Source: JBMSHD01 sp049416425
GTDB lineage: Bacteria > Pseudomonadota > Gammaproteobacteria > Francisellales > Francisellaceae
Reading direction: 5' to 3'
DNA length: 22,360 bases
NCBI GenBank assembly: GCA_049416425.1
Contig: JBMSHD010000022.1
Location: 1-22,360, forward strand
Shown in pieces: positions 16,258 to 22,360 of the stretch (within the stretch, counting starts at the first letter, position 1; every line of letters begins with the position of its first letter). Below the pieces are notes generated by a model, which was not told the DNA's origin, ran no database searches, and saw only the letters and a program-made list of their open reading frames with translations. The position numbers were made by a program, and so were the translations under genes.

Positions 16258-17411
16258 ATACAGGCCTCAATAATTTTTCGGCTATCTGTCAGGGCGATAT
16301 CCTGATGTTCGCCTAAGGTCAGCATATGATGTCTTTGGAGATTGTCGATAACCGCATCTACCTTAAAATTGGCAATCTCATAGCCGCTGATATGGGTTGG
16401 GTTGCCCATCGTCTCAAAAAATTCACGGGTCTTGGTGATGGCCTTGGCGATGATTTCCTCATCGCTTCCGGTGTTGATATTCCAGACGCGATCGGCGTAT
16501 TGCAGCAGTTTTTCCTTCTTTTTATCGGATTTATAACTCATGATCGAAGGCAGCACAATCGCCAGAGTTTGGGCATGATCGAGTCCATATAATGCAGTGA
16601 GTTCATGTCCGATCATGTGTGTTGCCCAGTCCTGCGGCATGCCTGAGCGGATGAGCCCATTCAATGCCATGGCTGCCGCCCACATAATGTTGGCACGCAC
16701 ATCATAATTATCAGGCTGTTTAAGCACCTTTTGACCTTCTTCGATCAAGGTCAGCAAGATGCCTTCGGCAAGGCGGTCCTGCACCTTGGCATCAACCGGA
16801 TAGGTCAAATATTGCTCCATGACATGCACAAAAGCATCGATCACGCCATTTGCGACTTGTCTTGGCGGCAATGTATAGGTGGTTTCAGGGTCGAGAATGG
16901 AGAATTGTGGATAGACTTTATCGCTGCCAAAAGCCCGTTTTGATTGAATTTCGGCTCTCGATATCACCGAGCCGCAATTCATCTCAGAGCCGGTAGCAGG
17001 CAAAGTCAGAACGGTTCCAAATGGTATTGCTTCTTTGATTTCAGCGCCTTTATCCAGAATATCCCAAGGGTTTTGACCTTCATATTTTGCCGCGGCGACG
17101 ATAAACTTAACCGCATCGATTACCGATCCGCCACCGACGGCGAGCACAAAATCGATGTTCTGTTGCTTGATGACATTTACCGCTTTTATACAGGTTTGAT
17201 ATTGTGGGTTGGCTTCGATTCCTGAAAATTCAAAAATCGTGTGTTTGGCAAGTGCTTTGATCACCTGATCATAAACGCCATTTTTTTTGATACTGCCACC
17301 ACCATAAACGACTAAGACTCGTGAATTTGTCGAAATCTCTGCGGCGACTTTTGAAATCTGGCCTTTGCCGAAGTGAATGCGAACGGGATTGTAATAAGTA
17401 AAATTAAGCAT
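16254..17411 (-). CDS. yqhD: Iron-containing alcohol dehydrogenase, YqhD-type aldehyde reductase
   Basis: An NADPH-dependent reductase that detoxifies short-chain and lipid-peroxidation aldehydes in E. coli. It is similar to E. coli YqhD from end to end (385 versus 387 residues), including RIHFGKG, YGGGS (36-40, NADPH contact), VGGGS (92-96), LPATGSEMN and NGVIDAFVHVMEQ. The metal ligands are D192, H196, H265 and H279, matching D194, H198, H267 and H281 of YqhD. GGAG lies nine bases before the ATG. It is a single-gene unit on the minus strand. The regulator gene yqhC found next to it in enterics is not present. Butanol dehydrogenase BdhA-like activity is an alternative reading. Confidence 0.94.
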   Translation of the reverse strand: MLNFTYYNPVRIHFGKGQISKVAAEISTNSRVLVVYGGGSIKKNGVYDQVIKALAKHTIFEFSGIEANPQYQTCIKAVNVIKQQNIDFVLAVGGGSVIDAVKFIVAAAKYEGQNPWDILDKGAEIKEAIPFGTVLTLPATGSEMNCGSVISRAEIQSKRAFGSDKVYPQFSILDPETTYTLPPRQVANGVIDAFVHVMEQYLTYPVDAKVQDRLAEGILLTLIEEGQKVLKQPDNYDVRANIMWAAAMALNGLIRSGMPQDWATHMIGHELTALYGLDHAQTLAIVLPSIMSYKSDKKKEKLLQYADRVWNINTGSDEEIIAKAITKTREFFETMGNPTHISGYEIANFKVDAVIDNLQRHHMLTLGEHQDIALTDSRKIIEACI

Positions 17412-17471
17412 AAAGCTATCTCCATAAAATAATTAGTGACTCAGTGAGTATATACTATCCTCATTTTAAGG

Positions 17472-17681
17472 TCATTTTTCTTCCAGCGAAAAGGTCAGGA
17501 CATCATAGGGATGTGTCTGAAATAAATTCCTTTTTCCTTGCAAGGCATAACCAGGTGCAATAATCGTCATCATCGCTTGGCGATGATCCATGTGACTATT
17601 ATGAGAGCGGCAAAAATTGTATGTGCTTAGGAAAAAGCCGTCAGTAGTATTGCCAATGTTATACTGATCAGCTAGATGTTT
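17472..17681 (-). pseudogene. Possible 3' remnant of an unidentified gene
   Basis: About 69 codons are open on the minus strand, ending with TGA at 17472-17474. The peptide has protein-like composition (parts read GFFLSTYNFCRS, MTIIAPGYALQGKRN and HPYDVLTFSLEEK). The only in-frame ATG that gives more than 30 codons has no ribosome-binding sequence, and a stop lies just upstream at 17682-17684. It could be the leftover C-terminus of a gene lost by rearrangement, or a chance open frame. I do not recognise the family. Confidence 0.25.
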
Positions 17682-17685
17682 TTAG

Positions 17686-17890
17686 CCAACATTCCGCACC
17701 TTTGTCCTTTTTGTTCACTTTTTGTCAAAAATAATTCTCAAATGCGTGATTTTAACTCAATAAACTCCGCTTTTCGAATCATTTTTTACTTAAGGCATCC
17801 TGCCTACGCCCTTCGGGTTTACATGAAAAATAGTTCCCGACAATTTTTTCCTCAATTGAACATAAAAATTACTGTGGTGCGGAATGTCGG
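17686..17890. mobile_element. 205-bp MITE-like element
   Basis: The terminal inverted repeats are CCAACATTCCGCACC (17686-17700) and GGTGCGGAATGTCGG (17876-17890), complementary at 14 of 15 positions. The element is flanked by TTTTAG on both sides (17680-17685 and 17891-17896), a 6-bp target-site duplication. The interior has no transposase and is AT-rich, with a small dyad AGGCA-TCC-TGCCT at 17793-17805. An open frame crossing it on the plus strand (17676-17957) runs through both ends and is not a gene. The features fit a non-autonomous transposon moved by a transposase encoded elsewhere. The parent IS family is not known to me. Confidence 0.8.
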
Positions 17891-17930
17891 TTTTAGAGGT
17901 TTATACGCATTTTTTTCAAGGGTGCAGTTT

Positions 17931-18680
17931 TTACAGCCCAGCAGGCTGCAACAGTAATTTACCCATATTCTTCTTAATCACCTTGGGTGCTCCATAGTAG
18001 TTGATGTTGCTGATACCCATGTTATCAATTCGAATCAGTCTATTGACATCAAGGCTTAGATCGGTTTGCCCCAGATTATAAATAGAACTATTTTGTGTGG
18101 ATAGTTCGGTCAAATCCAGCTGACTTTTGCCAAAGTTAGAAATCGATAGATTGCTCACTTTCCCTGTGATTGTGCCGATGCTTCTGCCATTGATCTTGAT
18201 GATGGCTCTATCGGCGAAAAGTCCTGAGACATTGAGATCTTCATGCCCCATAATCCTGAAATCAGCCGATTTAGTCGTGATTGATGAGAAAATACCGGTG
18301 CCGTGACCGAGCTCTTTGAAATTAAAATGTTCGCTGAATATCGGTGAAAAATGATAATTGGTTCTGCCGTCTAGCACGATTTCATTGAGCGTGCTTGAGC
18401 TTAAATCAATGTCGATGGCTTTATTACCGGAGGTATCCCAGAAGCGTTGTTTTTCTTCTTTGATGACAAGGCAGCCATCATCCTCACTGATAGTGATTTT
18501 TGAGCTATCGGCATTTTTTGTAATCGCAATTTTTGGAGCTCCTGTCTGCCAATTGAGATTGAAATTGCCATCGGCATGGAGGCATTGATAGTCGGAAAGC
18601 TTTTGTATATCAGCCATCGCCATGCTAGAGAGGCCAAGTAGAGATATGGCAGCAGCAGTCATTAGCGTTCGTTTTTTCAT
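17931..18680 (-). CDS. Secreted GIN-domain (DUF2807-like) protein
   Basis: An exported protein of 249 residues. The N-terminus is a clear signal peptide (basic MKKR, hydrophobic core, AMA cleavage after residue 23). The mature part consists of short repeating beta-strand segments of the kind ISNFGKSQLDLTEL and IYNLGQTDLSLD, typical of the right-handed, adhesin-head-like GIN domain (DUF2807). It is probably periplasmic or surface-associated, and its ligand is unknown. AAGGA lies nine bases before the ATG. It is the last gene of the operon headed by two membrane proteins, an ECF sigma factor and a candidate anti-sigma factor, so it may be the output or the sensor of that system. Family assignment rests on fold-like pattern rather than an exact motif. 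Confidence 0.7.
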   Translation of the reverse strand: MKKRTLMTAAAISLLGLSSMAMADIQKLSDYQCLHADGNFNLNWQTGAPKIAITKNADSSKITISEDDGCLVIKEEKQRFWDTSGNKAIDIDLSSSTLNEIVLDGRTNYHFSPIFSEHFNFKELGHGTGIFSSITTKSADFRIMGHEDLNVSGLFADRAIIKINGRSIGTITGKVSNLSISNFGKSQLDLTELSTQNSSIYNLGQTDLSLDVNRLIRIDNMGISNINYYGAPKVIKKNMGKLLLQPAGL

Positions 18681-18720
18681 TTGTTTTGTCCTTGTTTAGC
18701 GTTGAGGGTGATGCGTTGGG

Positions 18721-19017
18721 CTAGCAGTCCGATTCGGTGAAAAAATACCAGCTCAAAGCGATAGCCGTTAAAATTCCGGCGGTGATAAGACCGTATTCAA
18801 TCACAAAGGAAGCATTTAACCAGCTGTAGAGATTATCAATCGTCATCGTTGTGGCAAACAGGCCAATGATGAGTGTGAGAAGGAAAAACAGCATCTGAAT
18901 CCACAGATAGGTTTTTCGCCGCTTAGGCAGTTTGGCGATGATATCGTCACTGAAACCGTCGTCATCGATATGAGTGTTGCTGTTGTCAAACAATCGTTTT
19001 AATTCACCTTCATTCAT
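18721..19017 (-). CDS. Small membrane protein, candidate anti-sigma factor
   Basis: A protein of 98 residues with an acidic, cytoplasmic-looking N-terminal segment of about 35 residues (NEGELKRLFDN ... FSDDIIAKLPKRRK), then two predicted transmembrane helices (about 36-58 and 71-92). The ATG overlaps the sigma factor stop (ATGA), and GGGAG lies seven bases upstream, so the two proteins are translationally coupled. A short cytoplasmic head on a membrane anchor encoded right after an ECF sigma factor is the common layout of an anti-sigma factor. No zinc-finger (HxxxCxxC) motif is present, so it would be of a non-ZAS type. Role inferred from context. Confidence 0.65.
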   Translation of the reverse strand: MNEGELKRLFDNSNTHIDDDGFSDDIIAKLPKRRKTYLWIQMLFFLLTLIIGLFATTMTIDNLYSWLNASFVIEYGLITAGILTAIALSWYFFTESDC

Positions 19018-19538
19018 CGGCTTGCTCCCAATAATTTTTTTAATTTCTCGGTGGCTCTTAGGCTATGTGATTTCACCGTTCCCAGCGGATAGCTTGTAAT
19101 CTTTGTGATCTCACTGTGACTGAAATCACCAAAATAATGCAGGGTGATCACCAGACGTTCATCAAACGACAGTTTTTTCAAGGCTTCATCGAGTGTGAGT
19201 TTGTCAATAGATTCGTGAGTCTCCTCGATGGCAATACTACCCTCATCGAGTGTTTCATGATCGTCTCGCTGTTTGCGCATATGCTGCAAAAATACTCTGT
19301 AGGCAATCCGAAAAAGCCAGGCGGAAAATGATCCTGTCACATCGAGCTGGCGGATCTTATTATAAGCGATCATAAAGCTTTCTTGTGCCAGATCATCGGC
19401 CAAAGCGTGATCGCCCTTAGTCAGACGTCTTAGAAAATTTCTAAGCTTTGATTGGTGGCGCCTTATCAAGCTGGCAAAAGCATGCCTGTCATCTTCGTGA
19501 ATAATCCGATAGATGAGCTTCCCCTCTAGTGTTTCCAT
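19014..19538 (-). CDS. ECF-type RNA polymerase sigma factor
   Basis: An alternative sigma factor of 174 residues that directs RNA polymerase to a specific promoter set. Region 2 spans about 20-90, with the core-binding segment ADDLAQESFMIAYNKI and the -10 recognition part FSAWLFRIAYRVF. Region 4 spans about 118-170, with LSFDERLVITLHYFGDFSHSEI and the helix-turn-helix GTVKSHSLRATEKLKK that contacts the -35. Regions 1 and 3 are absent, as in ECF sigmas. It lies nine bases after the DUF6249-like gene and overlaps the candidate anti-sigma gene by four bases. No promoter copy with a clear ECF -35 (GGAAC-like) was seen upstream of the operon. Confidence 0.93.
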   Translation of the reverse strand: METLEGKLIYRIIHEDDRHAFASLIRRHQSKLRNFLRRLTKGDHALADDLAQESFMIAYNKIRQLDVTGSFSAWLFRIAYRVFLQHMRKQRDDHETLDEGSIAIEETHESIDKLTLDEALKKLSFDERLVITLHYFGDFSHSEITKITSYPLGTVKSHSLRATEKLKKLLGASR

Positions 19539-19547
19539 ATGGCTGTC

Positions 19548-19910
19548 TCATCGCGGATCTTGATCTTTTGACATCAGCTTGGCAATAATCAGCTCACCGA
19601 TGCCAAAAGCCATAGGCAGCAAGCCCCAGCTCCAGTAATATTGATTCCAGCCGGTGATCAAAAACAGGATGATCGCTAAGGCGATGCCGATGCAGATCAG
19701 CTTTATACCACGATTAAAGCGACCCTGAATCGAATTTCTAAACCCATGCTGTTTGATGAATTCTTCAGAGATGCCCTCTCCTGAGTCAATCATTTTGCGT
19801 ATGGTCTGTTGGTAGTCATGCTCCTTTTTGCGGCTGCTATTTACCAGAATGAAAATAACCAGCACTACCATAATAAAGGGGGCTAAGGGGACGAGAAGGC
19901 CAAAATCCAT
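19548..19910 (-). CDS. DUF6249-like membrane protein
   Basis: An inner-membrane protein of 120 residues with three predicted helices (about 4-24, 68-88 and 91-113). A soluble basic/acidic segment (RKKEHDYQQTIRKMID ... ISEEFIKQHGF) lies between the first and second. This layout matches small proteins annotated as DUF6249 that often accompany ECF sigma factors. The function is unknown, and the segment between helices could contact the sigma or anti-sigma factor. AAGGA lies about eight bases before the ATG. It is the second gene of the operon, right before the sigma factor. Confidence 0.65.
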   Translation of the reverse strand: MDFGLLVPLAPFIMVVLVIFILVNSSRKKEHDYQQTIRKMIDSGEGISEEFIKQHGFRNSIQGRFNRGIKLICIGIALAIILFLITGWNQYYWSWGLLPMAFGIGELIIAKLMSKDQDPR

Positions 19911-19928
19911 AATTTTATTCCTTATTTA

Positions 19929-20441
19929 TTATTGTTTTACAAGATCGCTGTGAGTGGCTTTTATGAATTTGATAAAATAGCTTAAATTTCTGCCACAACC
20001 AATGCCAACGGTAGCACCCGAGCATAGTGATGTCAGATAAATAAAGATAGGCAATTTACTGAAATAATGCCCAGAATCGATGCTGTAATTAATCATAAAA
20101 TCAATGACAAACATGCCGATCAACAGTGGTATCCAAGTCCAGTCTCCCTGTATTTCAATGAGACCTTGTTGTTTATCGGCTCTAATCTGATGGTTTTTAA
20201 CGTATTGCATATTAATGGCCAGACTAATTATGAAAGCGAGCAGCCAGAAATCCATGGCAAGTGGATGATCAAGCATCAAAGGGTAGAAGGAGTGCAGTGA
20301 AAAATAGAGCATTAAAACGGGCATCAGTAATAATCTTTTCAAGTCTCTGACATGGGTGACAGAGCGCTGTATGCCAATATAGATCAACATGGTAAAGATA
20401 ATATAAACCCAAGTGGGGATATGATGAAAAAATGGCAGCAT
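19929..20441 (-). CDS. Multi-pass membrane protein of the sigma operon
   Basis: An inner-membrane protein of 170 residues with about five hydrophobic helices (near 8-25, 36-53, 62-79, 102-118 and 128-148) and a cytoplasmic-looking basic C-terminus. The start at 20441 (MLPFFHHIPTW) is chosen because AAGAGAAAAGAAG lies just upstream and the HxPxW-type start resembles DUF6622-like proteins. The longer open frame to 20501 would add a hydrophilic stretch of 20 residues with no ribosome-binding sequence. The function is unknown. It is the first gene of the five-gene operon, divergent from nadB. Confidence 0.65.
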   Translation of the reverse strand: MLPFFHHIPTWVYIIFTMLIYIGIQRSVTHVRDLKRLLLMPVLMLYFSLHSFYPLMLDHPLAMDFWLLAFIISLAINMQYVKNHQIRADKQQGLIEIQGDWTWIPLLIGMFVIDFMINYSIDSGHYFSKLPIFIYLTSLCSGATVGIGCGRNLSYFIKFIKATHSDLVKQ

Positions 20442-20624
20442 CTTCTTTTCTCTTTTGTCATTCTTATGATGTAGATGCAGCATAAAGCGAAGTGGATGCA
20501 AAAAAATAAAAAATTTTATGAACTCAAACCAAGCAATAGAAAGATCAGTGCTTAAATTATTAAATCTGCAAGCAATTATCGATTTTGTGGGTGACAGAAA
20601 ATAACGTCATACTTTGGTGCATGG

Positions 20625-20633
20625 TGTTATAAT
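20625..20633 (+). promoter_or_regulatory. Extended -10 promoter for nadB
   Basis: TGTTATAAT has a perfect -10 hexamer (20628-20633) with the TGn extension. No good -35 is found at 16-18 bases. The predicted start near 20640 leaves about 26 bases to the ATG at 20667. This spacing argues against the in-frame TTG at 20649 as the translation start. Confidence 0.55.
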
Positions 20634-20666
20634 GAGTTTCTTATATTTTTGCAAACCCGTTTAAAC

Positions 20667-22244
20667 ATGAAATATCAATATGATGTCCTAATTATAGGTG
20701 CCGGCACGGCCGGGCTGACAGCTGCCTTGAAACTGGCTGAAAAATACCGAGTTGCGATTATCTGCAAGTCAAGTCTGGGCGATGGCTCAAGCCTTTATGC
20801 CCAAGGGGGAATTGCGGCGGTGATGGATGAGAAGGATTCCATTGAGGCACATATAGAAGACACGATGATCGCCGGAGATGGGCTTTGTAATGAGAAAGCC
20901 GTGAGATTCACGGTAGAACATGCCAAAGACGCCGTGATGTGGCTGGTTGATCAGGGGGTGAGGTTTACCTTGAGTGATGAAGATCCGGATCAAAATTCGT
21001 TTCATCTGACGCGTGAAGGTGGGCATTCATTCAGGAGGATATTGCATGCCAAGGATGCCACTGGAAAAGCCGTGCAAAAGACGTTGACACAAAAAGTGAA
21101 AGCCAGTTCGAACATCAGTATTTATGAAAACCATCATGTTATCGATGTTATCATGCATGAACAGAAAGCCGCCGGAATTTATGCACTGAATTTGAATTCT
21201 CACCGAGTTGAGACTTTTGCCGCTAAAGCAATCATTCTTGCAACTGGAGGTGCTTCGCGTGTTTATCAATATTCTACCAATCCGATTATCTCAAGTGGTG
21301 ATGGTATCGCCATTGCCTATCGTGCCGGATGTCGCGTGGCAAACCTGGAATTTAACCAGTTTCACCCTACTTGTTTATATCATCCGGCGGCAGGCTCATT
21401 TCTTCTGAGTGAAGCCCTAAGAGGTGAGGGCGCCTATTTGCGGTTGCCAAACGGTCATCGTTTTATGCTTGATGTGGATGAGCGAGCAGAGCTTGCCCCT
21501 AGAGATGTCGTGGCACGTGCCATCGATTTGCAGATGAAAAAGCATGGACTTGAGCATGTCTATCTCGATATTACCCATCAATCTTCAGATTTTATTCAAA
21601 GCCATTTTCCGATGATCTACGAAAAGCTGCTGGAATTCGGGCTCGATTTAACAACAGATCAAATTCCTGTGGTGCCAGCTGCGCATTATACCTGTGGTGG
21701 TGTCATGGTAGATTGCCATGCGAAAACGGATATCGTCGGGCTTTATGCCTGTGGTGAAGTGAGCTATACCGGACTTCATGGTGCCAATCGTATGGCCAGC
21801 AATTCACTGCTGGAATGTCTGGTCTATGCGGCGGCAGCCGCTGATGATATCGATAACAACATGCCAAATTTATCGCTATCAGAGAGCCTCTTGAGCTGGA
21901 ATGAGGATTTAGTCAGCGATTCGGATGAAGAAATTTTCATTCGCCATAACTGGAAAGAAGTTCGTCGTACTATGTGGGATTTCATGGGTATTGTCAGAAG
22001 CAATAAGCGTTTGGAGCGCGCACAAAGGCGGATTAAGATGTTGAAGGAAGAGGTATTTGAATATTATTCTGATTTCAAAGTCACGCGTGATCTGTTGGAG
22101 TTGAGAAATCTGGTTTTGGTTGCCGAGCTTATGATAGAAAGCGCCTTGAGACGCAAGGAAAGCAGAGGATTGCATTATACGCTTGATTATGTGAAAAAAG
22201 ACAGACGTTTTTTAAGACCAACCATTATTAAGCCTGGATTGTAA
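20667..22244 (+). CDS. nadB: L-aspartate oxidase
   Basis: The FAD enzyme that oxidises L-aspartate to iminoaspartate, the first step of de novo NAD synthesis. Numbering from the ATG at 20667, the FAD fingerprint is GAGTAG (11-16) and the flavin-contacting loop is SSLYAQGGIAAV (41-52). Active-site residues H233 and T235 lie in NQFHPTC, R252 and E254 in LRGEGA, and R279 in LAPRDVV. The C-terminal helical domain ends at residue 525, close to E. coli NadB (540). The frame can be opened earlier by a TTG at 20649, but the ATG fits the promoter and the usual N-terminus better. No clear ribosome-binding sequence precedes either. nadA and nadC do not follow. A dispersed repeat begins 65 bases after the stop. 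Confidence 0.96.
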   Translation: MKYQYDVLIIGAGTAGLTAALKLAEKYRVAIICKSSLGDGSSLYAQGGIAAVMDEKDSIEAHIEDTMIAGDGLCNEKAVRFTVEHAKDAVMWLVDQGVRFTLSDEDPDQNSFHLTREGGHSFRRILHAKDATGKAVQKTLTQKVKASSNISIYENHHVIDVIMHEQKAAGIYALNLNSHRVETFAAKAIILATGGASRVYQYSTNPIISSGDGIAIAYRAGCRVANLEFNQFHPTCLYHPAAGSFLLSEALRGEGAYLRLPNGHRFMLDVDERAELAPRDVVARAIDLQMKKHGLEHVYLDITHQSSDFIQSHFPMIYEKLLEFGLDLTTDQIPVVPAAHYTCGGVMVDCHAKTDIVGLYACGEVSYTGLHGANRMASNSLLECLVYAAAAADDIDNNMPNLSLSESLLSWNEDLVSDSDEEIFIRHNWKEVRRTMWDFMGIVRSNKRLERAQRRIKMLKEEVFEYYSDFKVTRDLLELRNLVLVAELMIESALRRKESRGLHYTLDYVKKDRRFLRPTIIKPGL

Positions 22245-22309
22245 AAGTTTAACGTCCAACCATCTGGCGTATCCCCTGCCATATGGTCAGACGCCCCATC
22301 AACCACCAC

Positions 22310-22360
22310 CGCTGCGAGACATGGAGAGCGGAACGCGAGGTCGAGTAGACCCGGGTAGTC
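22310..22360. repeat. GC-rich dispersed repeat, copy 2 (cut by window end)
   Basis: All 51 bases are identical to 13472-13522 and in the same orientation. The copy continues beyond the window. The 65 bases between nadB and this copy contain a palindrome CCATATGG (22279-22286) and the short arms GGCGT/ACGCC, but no gene. Confidence 0.85.

Larger units (their letters stand above)
17412..17930. other. Intergenic region downstream of the sigma/GIN operon
   Basis: This gap of 519 bases lies between the yqhD start and the end of the GIN-domain gene. It contains the yqhD leader, a possible protein-coding remnant (17472-17681 minus) and a MITE-like element (17686-17890). A perfect palindrome CCTTGCAAGG (17536-17545) and a hairpin ATCATCGC-TTG-GCGATGAT (17569-17587) lie inside the remnant. 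No complete gene or RNA gene was recognised. Confidence 0.5.

Noticed and set aside
17932..17953. Stem CAGCC/GGCTG at the end of the GIN-domain gene considered as an intrinsic terminator
   Set aside because: On the gene's strand the stem is followed by AAAAA rather than a U-run, and it is inside the last codons.
17676..17957. Plus-strand open frame of 93 codons
   Set aside because: It runs through both ends of the MITE and into the 3' end of the GIN-domain gene on the other strand. No start signal.
20502..20624. ECF-type promoter for the sigma operon
   Set aside because: No convincing GGAAC-like -35 with a suitably spaced -10 was found on the minus strand. TGTC-like bits are too short to call.
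1..22360. CRISPR arrays, tRNA or rRNA genes, phage genes
   Set aside because: No regularly spaced repeats, cloverleaf sequences, rRNA cores or phage structural proteins were seen by eye. A tRNAscan or Infernal run was not possible.

Overview
The window looks like chromosomal DNA of a proteobacterium, most likely a gammaproteobacterium of moderate to low GC. YqhD, EttA, AroE, PncA/PncB and NadB all read like standard gammaproteobacterial proteins. I cannot name the genus. No rRNA, tRNA or CRISPR array was seen. Operon-internal spacing is tight and strand switches are frequent. Several dispersed non-coding repeats sit between genes.

Left part (1-3419): a type I restriction R subunit (hsdR) that is visibly more AT-rich than everything after it, which suggests horizontal transfer. 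Its last 60 or so codons return to host-like codon use. A two-helix membrane protein follows and overlaps the next gene tail to tail. Middle-left (3370-8449, minus strand): a four-gene set that together can take L-lysine to 2-hydroxyglutarate. It encodes a lysine/saccharopine dehydrogenase, an antiquitin-type (ALDH7) aminoadipate semialdehyde dehydrogenase, a DUF1338/HglS-type 2-oxoadipate dioxygenase/decarboxylase and a class III aminotransferase. A GC-rich hairpin repeat separates the first gene from the other three.

Centre (8632-13426): ettA (ribosome-associated ABC-F ATPase) and aroE diverge from an intergenic region with several hairpins. The NAD salvage pair pncB-pncA follows on the minus strand. 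Next (13427-17411) come a GC-rich dispersed repeat, a perfect 12-bp-arm palindrome, an ftsZ outside the usual ftsQAZ context with a shortened C-terminal peptide, alanine dehydrogenase (ald), and a YqhD-type aldehyde reductase that converges on ald with a 4-bp overlap.

Right part (17412-22360): an intergenic stretch holds a 205-bp MITE-like element with 15-bp terminal inverted repeats and a 6-bp target duplication. A five-gene minus-strand operon follows: two membrane proteins, an ECF sigma factor, a short membrane protein that is a candidate anti-sigma factor, and a secreted GIN-domain (DUF2807) protein. nadB (L-aspartate oxidase) is transcribed divergently from it. The window ends inside a second copy of the dispersed repeat seen near 13472.

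The strongest leads are the compact lysine-to-2-hydroxyglutarate cluster, the sigma/GIN operon, the unusual FtsZ and the two kinds of mobile or dispersed repeat. None is proven to be an undescribed system from sequence alone.
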